Below are positions 22,401 to 33,054 of a stretch of DNA of 64,000 nt, piece after piece. Position 1 is the first letter of the stretch. Every line of letters starts with the position of its first letter. Source of the stretch: Polychytrium aggregatum (Eukaryota; Chytridiomycota; Chytridiomycetes; Polychytriales). Both the position numbers and the translations under genes were made by a program. The notes under the pieces are model-generated. The model was given only the letters and a program-made list of their open reading frames with translations, was not told the origin of the DNA and did no database searches. Where the stretch lies: assembly GCF_025602895.1 (NCBI RefSeq), contig NW_026516205.1:186001-250000 (forward strand), given 5' to 3'.

Positions 22401-25400
22401 GCCTGAACCGCATCGCCGCGCTCAAAAAGCTTCACGCGATCTATGGGGGCAAGAAGACTGCAGGCGATGTGCCCGATCATGTCCTGGTTGCCGTGCTCTC
22501 CTCGCTGCTGTTCACTCGAGTGGTAGGTCTCTCATGTCTCTGCCCTCTCGCCCTCGTTCTCGCTTTCGCAGACACTAGATGTTGCTTCAGTCCGTATTCG
22601 TTTGGAAACTAATTGCATGGCTCCCCCAGAACGCCTCGGTCGCCGAGTACGTTGTCGAGGTCGCCACCAAGCCCTCGTCTCTTGTCCATCGCTTCATCAA
22701 GCCGAGCAGCATGGTCAAGAGCAAAACCAGCGGCACCCACGAAGCCCTTGATCACATCACCACGATTACCAGCGGTAATGTCGCACCCTCGACGACGGCA
22801 ACTGCTGCCAGGCGTCCTCATATTCGCGCTTAGTCGAGTCGGTCGTGCGTCAGTTCGTCACTTAGCACTTCTCGGAGCCTTTGCTATGTGCTTTGACCTC
22901 CAGCTGACCAGCCCAACACTTTCTATGCACTTTCCAATGTCATTAGATGCTGCCTCGAAAGACTCCGAGGTCTTGGATTTTTACATCAACGGCCTTGGCT
23001 CGGAGGATCCGTATCTGCGCATTCTAAGCGCTCTTGTCCTTGCCAAGTACATTTCGGTTCCCCAGAATGGTAAGTCTCTGGGCATCCCAAGAAAGCGGAG
23101 AGCGGGCTCTCGGTCAAGTGAGGTGCATTCGTATGGGGGGCAGTCCGTGTCGCTCATGCATGATGGCGCGGCTTGTAACTGACGACTTTGTTCTGCAATT
23201 GCAACTGCAACTGCATCAAAAGCCAAAGCCCACAACCTCGGCAAGCTTGTCCCCGTGATGCTCAATGCCATTGTCGCCCGCATCGCCCAGGATCCGTCCA
23301 GCAAAGGCGCATGGACCATCGCCAAGGGCGCCCGAGTCTTCCCCGCCGAGCTGACCAGCCTCATCGAGGGCGCGACGCGCGCTGATATCGCCGCTAACAA
23401 GTCGATCGAGCTGCGTGTCTACTCGTACCTGCTCAACACGCTCCTGGTTAATCTCGAGCGACCCAGCGGCAAGTCGGTTGCCTGGCTGGACCCGACTCAA
23501 TCCGACGTAAGTGCGCGCCTTGAGCCCGATCGAGGTCGTTGGATCGGTGATGCCACGGTGTCGCGGAGCTGCAACACTTGCGGCGTCGCGGAACTGCAAC
23601 ACTCACTGCACATCCATCCCTATGCGATCGACACAGAATGAGGTCAAAGAGTACAAGGAAATCATCGGCCACGTCTTCGCGTCTCTCGCCACGCACACTT
23701 CTGCTCCCATCTGTGTCGATGGCATCAAGATCCTGTTCTCCGCGCATCTCCACACGGACACCTTGGAGTTCCTGTGCTCAATCTGGACCCTTGGAGGTAC
23801 GGTGGGCTGCTGCGGTTGCATTCCCACTATCCCGTCGCCGTTTCCGTAGACTGGGCTGGCGTCTCCTATTGTCCCATCACTGATTGGAACTCTCCCGTTC
23901 GTTTGTAGAGAACGAGTCGTATTCCTCGCTGCGGGTCGCCGCCCTTGAGGTGGCCGCGCTCTTCATCAACTCGAGCACCGAATCCGGCAGCAAGCCTCGC
24001 GACTACCAGATCTTGATTCCCTCGCTTCTGGTGCCACTCCTCAGTCCTGCCAGAGCCATCCGTGAGAGCGCCACTCTCTGTCTCGAGGCTGTCAAGCAGG
24101 CTTACCAGAAGGCGCTGCCGACTGCCTCGCCCAAGGGCAAGTCCTCGATCCCGATCTTTGCCTATGACGAGTTCTATGGCCAGTCCTCCAAGAAGGTCCA
24201 GTATCTCACTGCCGAAGCCGGTCGCCAGTTCGTCAGCAACATTTTGCTGTGCTCGAATGAGATCCGAACGGACGCAAGCTTCTTGCAGCACCACATGAAG
24301 GATCTGCTCTTCAAGGACCGCAACAGGTAACTTGAACATGTGCTTCCAACACAGCAGATCGTCTTTGGGCACCGCAACCTCTGCTTGTTGGCTTGCTGGT
24401 GCCGCAAAGGATAGATTTCAGGCGATTGCACCCAGCACCAGCAGCACCAGCAGCACCAGCAGCACCAGCAGCACCAGCAGCACCAGCAGCACCAGCAGCA
24501 CCAGCAGCACCAGCAGCACCAGCAGCACCAGCAGCACCAGCACCACCAGCAGCAGCAAATGTCGCGACTCGGCTCGTTAGCTTCCCCGGCGCTCTTGAAT
24601 GTTGATGCCCATCGGGTCGCTAACGTCTGTGCTCATTGCATCATCCAGATGCCAGGAGGATCTCTTGTGCTTCATCCTCTCAAGCACCTTGGCCTTCAAC
24701 CTGCCCTTCCCTCAGGCCCGCCTCCTGAGCACCCTCAGCTTGATCGACACCCCGGTCAAGTCCAAGATGCTTCATCCTCTCCTCGACTCGATGCTCCGTA
24801 AAAAGCGCACCGAGACTGTGGGTGTCTACGAGCAAGAGTTGCTGCGTCTGATTATCCAGTGCTACACCCCGGCAGCCACCGCCGCGCTGTTCTCGTCTCA
24901 GTCCAAGTACCTCCGTCTGTTCTGTCATTTGATCAGCCCCGATCCCGTGGGTAAGTACAGCAGCCGTCTGGGAGGCGGTGATGCTCATCAATGCCATGTA
25001 CTCGCGCAGTTAGCGAGGACAACTCGCTCTGTCGTTGTTTACGTTCAACCTTTGCGTTCCCGGTCATCCAATGCTGACTATCCCTCCCCCTACAATCTTG
25101 GCGATTGCGATAGTCTCGGGGGTGCCTGCAAGCCCGGCAGTGGTCCAGGAGCTCGCAATCTCACAGATTGGCGCCCAGTGGTTCCAAGCTGCTCCTGCGC
25201 TCTCGCAGTACTTAATCTTCGAATCTCTTGTCAATTTGTGCACCGCCGCCGCCGGCGATCTCCTCGCTCGTGTCAAGGACTGTCTGTGTGCGCTCACGGT
25301 CTCCTCCGAGCTCGTAGCTGCTCAGCTGAGTCAATGCCAGCAGGGCCTTGCCCACGACGACGAGCGCGCTGAATCCAAGCGCCAGCGTGTTGGCAGCTCG

Positions 25401-28400
25401 GCCCACAACGACCAGCACCTCTATAAACTCTCGTCGCTGCTCGAGCTCCTCGAAACCAACCTTCAGGTCACCAGCAAGCACCACCTGGTTACTCCGCTCT
25501 TCGATGTCCTCGGATTGATCATCAACACCCAAGTCCCTGACTCGCCCGTGTCCATGGAGTATATCAAGCAGCTTATTCTCTCGAGTCTCTTGAGCATCGT
25601 CGAGTCGAACAAGGTAAGCCACTCCTCTGGCCACAGACACAAGTGATTCGCCTGCCACTGACAGTCATCTCTGATCGGCGGCACCACGCAGGAACCGGGT
25701 GTCATCACCGACGATACCTTGAGGGTCGATCTGATTGTACAGTGCATTCGAGGTGAGTGCAATACAAGAAGTTGCACTGCCCCGAGGCCTTGTTCCGAGG
25801 CTAACTGTCTGTGCCTCCTGGTGTGTGCCCTGCCACCCAGTTACCGAGAATCCCCAGACGCACAACGCCTCGCTCCTGCTTCTGGCCTCGATCGCCACGA
25901 TCTACCCCGACAATGTCCTCGCCAACGTCATGCCCGTGTTCACCTTCATGGGCGCCAACGTCCTACGCCAGGACGACAACTACAGCTTCCATGTGATTCA
26001 GCAGGTAAGCGTCGCATCGCACCCACCATCTCCTCAGTGACAAGCTGGGCTCAGCGCGAGGCTGGATCCTGTGCCAAGTCAATGTTACGCACCCAACAAG
26101 CAGCGACAATATCTAACCAAACGCTGCGACACGCATCCGTGCATATCTCCACAGACGCTTGAGACCATTATTCCTCCTCTGGTCGACAAGTTCAGGACTC
26201 AGGCTGGTGATAATTCGCGCAAGCTGATTCAAGGTTCGTGTGTGTGGCTGCGTTCAACCAGAAAGGCATTTCATCTGCCGCAGCGAATGCTTCCTGCCGG
26301 ACTGTTTGTGCCAGCGGTACTCTAACGACTGTACATCCGAACTGCTGCAGACATCAAGCCGGTTGTGAAGGTCTTTATCGATGCGCTCTTCCACATCCCC
26401 AAGCATCGCCGCCTCAGGTATGATTCTCCCCTGGGGCCAGCTGCCGCACCCCATCAGCACCACCTGGCCCACCTTCGAGCTGGTCTAATCAGCAATCTTC
26501 ACTCCGACCGCCCAGACTCTTCACTGTTCTGGTCTCGACCCTCGGCAGCGACCAATTCCTCAGCACCATCAGCGCGCTCTTGGTCGAGAAGACCATCTCA
26601 AAGAGATCCACCGTGACCTCGGCGGCCGAAGTTGCTGGCCTCCCAGAGTTCAATTTGTCGGTCCTGCATTACTTTGAGTCCAGAACCCAGGTCAAGGTAA
26701 GTTGGCGTGCTCACGACAAGATCATATGTCCTCGGGGTCCGTCTAAGCTGGCTCACCCTTGTTTTTCGCCCCTTTGCAGGCCATGGATCAGCTCATCCAA
26801 ACCCTGATCGAGCTGCCCGACTCCAAATTGGATAACGAGGTCGAGCATCCCCTGTTCGGGGTTCAGTCTCATTCGGAGCGCGAGCTGCGCTACTTCAAAC
26901 TGTCGTGTGTGGACCTGATTGTGCAGCTGCTTGGATCCAAGCCCTTCTTGTCTAAGCTGCTGAGTCTTTCGGAAGAAGCACGGACGCGCTTGGAGGACAG
27001 CCATCTTGGATTGATCGAGCAGCTGCTCAAGCTCATGAGCCACGTCAACACATCCAAGGAGGCCGCCGAAAAGTCCCAAGAGCACAACACAATCAAATAC
27101 TGCAAAGGTAGGCCGGCTTTGGCCGTTTCCTGGCGGATTCATCGGCGGAGCACGTCGGAGAGACTCGGTTTGCGCAGACCTGCGAACCCGAGCATAATCG
27201 TCTGCTTGACGAAGGGGATGGCGACCACGCCAATGGATCGCTGCTGTCGTCGTGTAAAGGTCTCTAATATTGATTGACTCTATCGACGCAGCCATATCCA
27301 AGAAGCTGCACGACGCCCTCGGCAAGGTCAACGCCCTCCTGTCGCTCCCCGTGTTTATCAATGTGATCTCGGCCCTCTTGAACAACAGCGATATGCTCGT
27401 CCGCCGCAGAAGCATCGTGCTTCTCAACCAGAAGCTCACTGCCATCCAGCACGAAATCACCAAGGATGAGGTGCAGCTGTTCGAAAAGGTCATCGAGGAC
27501 CTCAAGCGCATCATCGGCGGTGTCGACGCGGCCGCCACCGAAGATGCCCTCATCAACAAGCAGATGGCCCTCATCTGTCTCGGCACCATGGTGAACTCGA
27601 TGGCCGTCTTTGACAGCGACACCTTTGCTGGCATCATGCCCATCCTCGTCGGCAAGGGCGCCCTGGGGCACAGCAGCCCCCAAGTCATGGCGTCGGCCAT
27701 GATTTGCATTGCGGCGTTCTGGTAAGCGACTGTCGAGCACCATATATTGTGCAACTCTGTGCAGCTGTCCTCGGCCATTTGTCCATCAAAGACTCATTCG
27801 CCCTCTTGCTCCGCCTTCCAGCAAGGAGCTTGGTCCACGCACTGTGCCATTCCTCCCAAAGCTCATGCAGCCAATCGTTGCCGTCTTTGGCGCCTGCATT
27901 GAGGCCACCGGTGGCCGAGTCGGCGAGGGTGCCAACGGCGCTCTTCTGCTCACCGTGGTGTCGTCGCTGGAGGCAATAATTGCGGTCGTTCCCCAGTTCG
28001 TCGGCTCGTACGTGCCGCAGATCCTCAAGTGCGCGCTTCACCCGCTGATGCAACGCGCAGATATCGATAGCCCTGATGGCAAGAAGGTCAGTATGGTGGA
28101 CGGCCTCGGTCGGCACATGAGCCCTCCAGCCAGTGTGCTGTTGCGCCGGCCTCGCACCATGGCCTGTCAGTCACATTACGATACTGTGCCATGGACCGCC
28201 GGGACGACGTTATGTTGAAGCGCCAACTCTGCCGGACTGCCGGACTGCCGCACTACCGCACTACTCGCTTTCCCATGATCGATCCTGACCCGACGCTCCG
28301 CTTCCGTCCCCAGCTGGTCGAAAAGAACAAGGATCTCCTTGGTACGCTCGCTGAGAAGGTTGCAGCCCGCACCCTCGTTCCTGCCATCCTCGCTCGTCTT

Positions 28401-29998
28401 GCTCCTGTCCTCAACGACGGACGAAACTCGATCCTGGCCCTCTTCGACTTTGCCGCCAACATGACTCGACACATGCCCAAGAACGACATCTACGCCTTCC
28501 AGAGCGACCTGTTCAAATTCTTTGTGGGTGCTTTCGACTATCGCCGCGGCTTCAGTGATCGCGTCAAGCCCGAAGACGTCGACGCTGTCGAGGCCAGTAT
28601 GATTTCATCGTTCTTGCAGCTTGTCATGAAAATGAACGAGTCGCTCTTCAAGCCCATGTTCCTCAAGCTCGTCGACTGGTGCACGTCGCGTGTGCTCGAG
28701 CAGAACGGTATGTTGCAAAGCGTACCGCTGGACTCGCACTCATTCTTCGTTCGTGCGACTGACTGGTGGTGCTTGCATCCTCTCGGCTGCTCCAGGGATG
28801 AGCAAGAAAGAAATCCATTGCCGCCAGCTCTTCTTCTATCGCCTCTTGGACAATTTGCTCGGACGACTCAAGGTACGATTTCAGCGTAGCACGTTGGGTT
28901 GTGTGTTGGGTTTGATCTGTTGCTGGCCAATGTCCGATGGCTGGCGCGGCCTGGATCCGTGTGTTGGCCAAGTTGGTTGCGGCAGGCGATGGCTCAGCAA
29001 TATCCGCGCCGAGACGGGACGAGACTGATGACACTCTATCCCCATAGTCGATTATCGTTCCCTACTTTGGATATGTCATCGACAACTGCATCCTCCAGCT
29101 GAATCACTTTGTCAAGGCAGAGGCGTCCGATCCTCTCTGGACGTACATCCTGATGTCTATCCACAAGTGTCTCTTGTTTGATAATGACGGTATGAGCTGC
29201 CGGCATTGCGTCAGCAGTCGCCGTGATGTGCTGGAGTGAAGCCATGTACTTCTCATCTCATCGGCACTAATCCGGCACCCCGTTCTAACATCACTTGCGA
29301 CTCTTAGGCTTCGTTGATAACGATAAGTTTGACAAGCTACTGGCGCCTCTCTGCAACCAGATCGACAACATCAATGGGCACGGCGACGAGTACATGGTAA
29401 GGACAGCGCGCGCCGCTGTCTGCCCTGAATCATACAGCAACTGAACAGGCCGCGATCCTGCCACTGCATCTCCGTCCGCGGTCAGATGCCCCGAACTAAC
29501 TCACGCTCACCCCGACAACGTCTCCGCCCCACAGGTCAAAATGACGACATATCTCGTCCCATGTCTCGGCCAGCTGGCTGTCACTTGCGCAAAGGAGTCC
29601 AACTGGAAACCCTTGAACAACAAGATCCTGATGAAATCCCGCAGCGAGAGCCCCGAGATCCGCACAGTCTCCCTGCGCGTCGTCAGCGAGTTTTACAGCC
29701 GCATCGGCGAGGAGTTCCTGGTTCTGCTGCCCGAAACCATCCCCTTCCTTGCCGAACTCATGGAAGGTGAGTCTCGTCGCTGTATCAATGTGCAACCGCC
29801 GCGATTAGGGGGCGAGCGTGGATGCCGACCTGGATATTGCTTCTCTAACATGTGCGCGATGCTTTCGTGGGTGCCTGTGGATGCTTGGGTGCAACTCTCA
29901 CAGACGACGACGAAGGTGTCGAGAAGCTCTGCCAGGAGGTCTGCGCGCAGATCCAACACTACCTTGGCGAGCCCATCCAGCAGTACTTCAACCAGTGA
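19436..29998 (+). CDS. UTP10: UTP10/HEATR1 (BAP28), SSU processome HEAT-repeat protein
   Basis: Very long gene of more than 20 exons. The first exon is 19436-19678: MSTLQAQLKQQLQ, later SLLFDQKQAGDIDRDSLFAL and GLAELIRQDP, the classical Utp10 start. It continues through HEAT-like helices (for example 20847-21243, 24180-24327, 24651-24953, 25130-25613). The BP28CT region follows near the end (SIIVPYFGYVIDNCILQLNH, ~29047-29106; GFVDNDKFDKLLAPLCNQID, ~29308-29367; LNNKILMKSRSESPEIRTVS, ~29614-29673). The last exon (~29907-29998) ends GEPIQQYFNQ. The translation is of the family's usual size (around 1,800 residues). Utp10 is a UtpA/t-UTP subunit binding nascent 5'ETS rRNA in the nucleolus and is needed for pre-rRNA transcription and 18S processing. 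Many introns are short; one (24328-24650) is filled with a 9-base repeat. Not every splice site was checked. Confidence 0.93.
20524..20551 (+). repeat. (ACC)n in a UTP10 intron
   Basis: About nine uninterrupted ACC trinucleotides in a UTP10 intron, upstream of the exon that begins DSRWGFLKTVQ. Confidence 0.85.
24432..24557 (+). repeat. 9-base minisatellite (CAGCACCAG)n in a UTP10 intron
   Basis: About 13 near-perfect copies of CAGCACCAG, filling over a third of the 323-base intron between the exons ending KDLLFKDRNR and beginning CQEDLLCFIL. The array is open in all three plus-strand frames, with no stop, and the flanking donor GTAACT and acceptor CATCCAG are normal. It is rich in CAG, so it supplies many AG dinucleotides upstream of the true acceptor. 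Confidence 0.95.
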
Positions 29999-30123
29999 GG
30001 TATCACTACATCGGACGACGCTCTCTGTCGCCATTTGGGCTGGAGGATCGTCCGAACAGCGCGGCTTGTTTTGTCGTCTCTTGGGATCTCAACCACATCG
30101 CTCGACCCGCTTGCGGAAGCCAA

Positions 30124-30232
30124 TACAGCGTTCCCAAAGCGCAATGGGACACCCCGTTTTGAGCCAGGGCAGTTGTTGCTTTCTGGAATCTGAATACACC
30201 CACCCACTCGCTGCGATCATGTCCAAACACAC
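30124..30232 (-). repeat. Dispersed repeat, copy 3 (inverted, partial)
   Basis: Its reverse complement (TGTTTGGACATGATCGCAGCGAGTGGGTG... to ...GGAACGCTGTA) matches the right ~110 bases of copy 1, with about 20% differences. The sequence to its right is no longer alignable to the family. It lies about 125 bases after the UTP10 stop. Confidence 0.75.
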
Positions 30233-30332
30233 CACCCTCGATTCCCGCATCGCTGCACTGCGATGCGATTCTGGCATTGAGTCTCCTCGAGCATCTTGAT
30301 GGAATCTCTGCCGGGAATGAAATCGCCCAAGG

Positions 30333-30617
30333 ATCCAGTGAGCAATCCATGCGATTCACTCCACCCTCTGGACAGCTCCATGATGTATCGATATCAAGAT
30401 CCTCAAGCACACCTGGGCGTCTCTGGTGGTGGATGAACTGCCCAAAGTACTTGGCGAACCTGAGTCTCCGTGGGCTGGATGCATATCCCTTCCTTTGCTT
30501 CCAAGAGGCATTCCCAAAAGGCAATCACCGCCTCGGTCTCGTTGGACATGCTGTTTGGCCATGATGGCAATGAGTGGGTGCGTAATCAGATTGCAGAAAA
30601 AACAACTGCCCAGGCCG
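30333..30617 (+). repeat. Dispersed repeat, copy 2
   Basis: Close match to copy 1 from TCCAGTGAGCAATCCATGCG to AAAACAACTGCCCAGGC, lacking the ~34-base duplication and the last ~40 bases. It faces copy 3 in opposite orientation across about 100 bases of unrelated sequence, giving an imperfect foldback structure. Confidence 0.85.
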
Positions 30618-31281
30618 GCTCCCTGGTCTCCCAGAGCGCACCGTAGATCTGCTTTGGCAGCGCCGCGAGTACTGCATCGACATGTTCCTGGGTCGACGAT
30701 GGCACCCGCCCGCTGCTGTCCTTGGACCGGGGCGGTGTCTGTTGATGTTTCTCCCCTGGCGATGCGCTCGAGGCTCTGGTTGGCTGGCCGGCCCCACGTT
30801 CTGGTCCAGCCGGCCAATGGCAGCACGGGCTTCGGCAGGAGGCTGCCTGGGATTGTCTGGCCCCGACAGCTCAAAAGCCAACCGGACAGCCCGCCCTTGG
30901 CCTCTCTCTCTCTTTACAAGCGTTAGACCCGGCGAATCTCACACATTCCTGTGTCTGCACCGCAACCATGGCTTCCCGAAAGTAAACGAGGTGCCGAGCT
31001 GAGCTACTCATCCTCCATCCCTCCCTCCCCCTACCAACGCCCTCCACCTCCGTCCAAGACGCTGCAGCATCAAGCAACAAGCATCTCCAGGCTCCACAGC
31101 TCCAAGCTCGCATTCGCACCTCCAGACAAAACAACAACATCGAAAAAGGACCACATTACTTCTCCTACTGCCTCACGCACCCAAATCTCCAGCAAAAAGA
31201 ACGGGACAGCATCCGCCAGCAAGCCCCCGGTTGAATGCCCCACCGTGATCCGCAGTCCCTTCTGTACATAACCCGAACTCT

Positions 31282-32128
31282 ATGGCCGTTCTTAGCACCA
31301 GTTTCCAGACCACGCCCGTGTCGATTCCAACCCCGTCCGAGGCCGACCTCGAGGAACTCGTCATCATCGATGAGCTCCTGCTCCTGCCGCCGCTCCCGCC
31401 TCCCATGATCCAGTTCGAGTTGGCATCGCCGCGGCTGGCGCCACACCAGGCCCCCACCTCCTGGGTTGCGCCTGGGGATTGCGTCGTCGACCCAGACATA
31501 CCCGATACCTACTATACGACCGAAGCCTATCGAGACAAGAAGCGCAAGAAGAAGGAAAAGAAGAAGAAGGCGTCGTCATCCAAGAAGGAGCAGGTCATCA
31601 TGGACGTCCTGAGCTCGCCCACAACAAGCTTTGCGGATGGTACTGTCTGAGTCGGCGCATTCCTTGAGCAATCACCCACTGTGGGTTGCAGCGGCCGGGA
31701 TGGGGCAGAGCCGGAGAGGAGGGTGTCCTGCAGATGCGCTCCGTGACATGGGTTTCCTCGCAACGCTCCGACGCACGACATGAGGACCGTTGGCCTCGTC
31801 CCATGAAATCGGGCACGTCATCGTGACTGGACAGGCCGCGCTGCACTACGTCATGGTCTGTCCGATGCCTCTGGGTACTGACGGCTCTGATGGTTCTGTC
31901 GCAACCACCTCCTCCCTCACGCCGTCATGGCTCCAAACAGCCGCAGATATTGGTTCCTCCTCTGCCTCGACGTTCGACCCGGAACTTGCAATCGAAGAGA
32001 TCCTGCTGCCGTCCCCTTGCTCCATGTCGAGTTCTGGCCATCGCGGCAGTATCTTTTGCAACCAGCAGTGGATCAACTTTGTGAACCTTTCCGAGGAGTC
32101 GCAGGAACGGATGTTGAGCGACTGGTGA
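31282..32128 (+). CDS. Hypothetical two-exon protein, Lys-rich and Ser-rich
   Basis: Exon 1 is 31282-31639 and exon 2 is 31941-32128; the phase fits (donor G|GTACTG, acceptor AAACAG|CC) and gives 181 residues. Residues ~22-36 are acidic/hydrophobic (DLEELVIIDELLLLPPLPP). Residues ~85-105 are a strongly basic tract (RDKKRKKKEKKKKASSSKK) that looks like a nuclear or nucleolar localisation signal. The second exon is Ser-rich, then ends in a better-ordered segment (FCNQQWINFVNLSEESQERM). I recognise no domain. Without the splice, exon 1 would end a few codons later at 31650. The reading frame, composition and splice phase support a real gene, but expression evidence is needed. Confidence 0.45.
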
Positions 32129-33054
32129 CGCTAGTCGCACAGAAGCGTTCGGCCGAATGGTGGACGCCGTGGTTGTGTCCTTCCTCCTGCGACTGCCACA
32201 GGGCTCTCCGAGACGAAAATGCGGCGAGCACGCTGGATAGGTCGCCATTTTGTTTGAAAGTGTACTTGAAAGAAAACAGAGACACCCCCAAAATATGCAT
32301 TGTCTCACTCACGCGGCCTGGCTCTCCTGTCTGGTGATCAAGAACCGGGTCGCTGTGCGCGGATGCTTAGAGCTGAGGGCGATGATATCTGGTAGCAAAC
32401 GTCACGAGTAGCCAGAATGCAGGCCCTTCTCTGAGCTTGGCTTAGCGGCGGCATGCACAAAGCTCTGGGGAGTTCAGCTGGTATATGTGTGCAGATCGTG
32501 ATCAAGTTACGGCATTGGCAAAGTGTCGATCGTGATTCATGTCCGCCAGCGTCCATCTACCGTTTGCCCGCGACTGCGGTCTATGCCAAACCAAGGCCTT
32601 TGGTGGCACGCCTTGACTACAAGGGACTCTTTGTGCGTGAGAGGCCGAGCTCCATAGATAACAGACACGTTATGGCCTAACAGAGATGCGCAAGCCGCCC
32701 GAGGATCCTCGGCAACCGAGATTGTCGTCCGGAGACGCTGACAACTTGCTACCGACAAATATGACTTCACGAAGGGATGGCAGAGAGATGGTCGAAGAAG
32801 CAGCACGACTCTGGCGTCAGCATTGCCAAGTTCAGGCACTTTCGCCGAGGAGCACTAGCATCAGACCGTTGACATTCCTGATGGAGCAGCGATCAAAGCA
32901 CCGGGGTTAGATTCCCAGTATGCGAATCGAGAAGGCGATTGGATGTCCAGTGATGCTTGAAAGGCTGTCTGTGACTGAAAGGGTCGCCAATTCCAGGCCC
33001 CGCTGATATCCGGTAAATATCGGCGCCAGAGCCAAGCCACTTACGCAACGGTAG
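32129..33054. other. Intergenic between convergent genes
   Basis: AT-richer than most of the window, with no persuasive ORF on either strand. It separates the plus-strand orphan gene from the NPRL3 3' end on the minus strand. Confidence 0.45.

Larger units (their letters stand above)
29999..31281. other. Intergenic with dispersed repeats
   Basis: Contains repeat copies 2 and 3 (listed separately). The remainder, 30618-31281, is GC-rich and then Pro/Ser-codon-like. ORFs such as 30951-31271 lack conserved features and are probably promoter/5' leader of the 31282 gene. Confidence 0.45.

Noticed and set aside
26753-27778. 341-residue minus-strand open frame
   Set aside because: Antisense of UTP10 exons.
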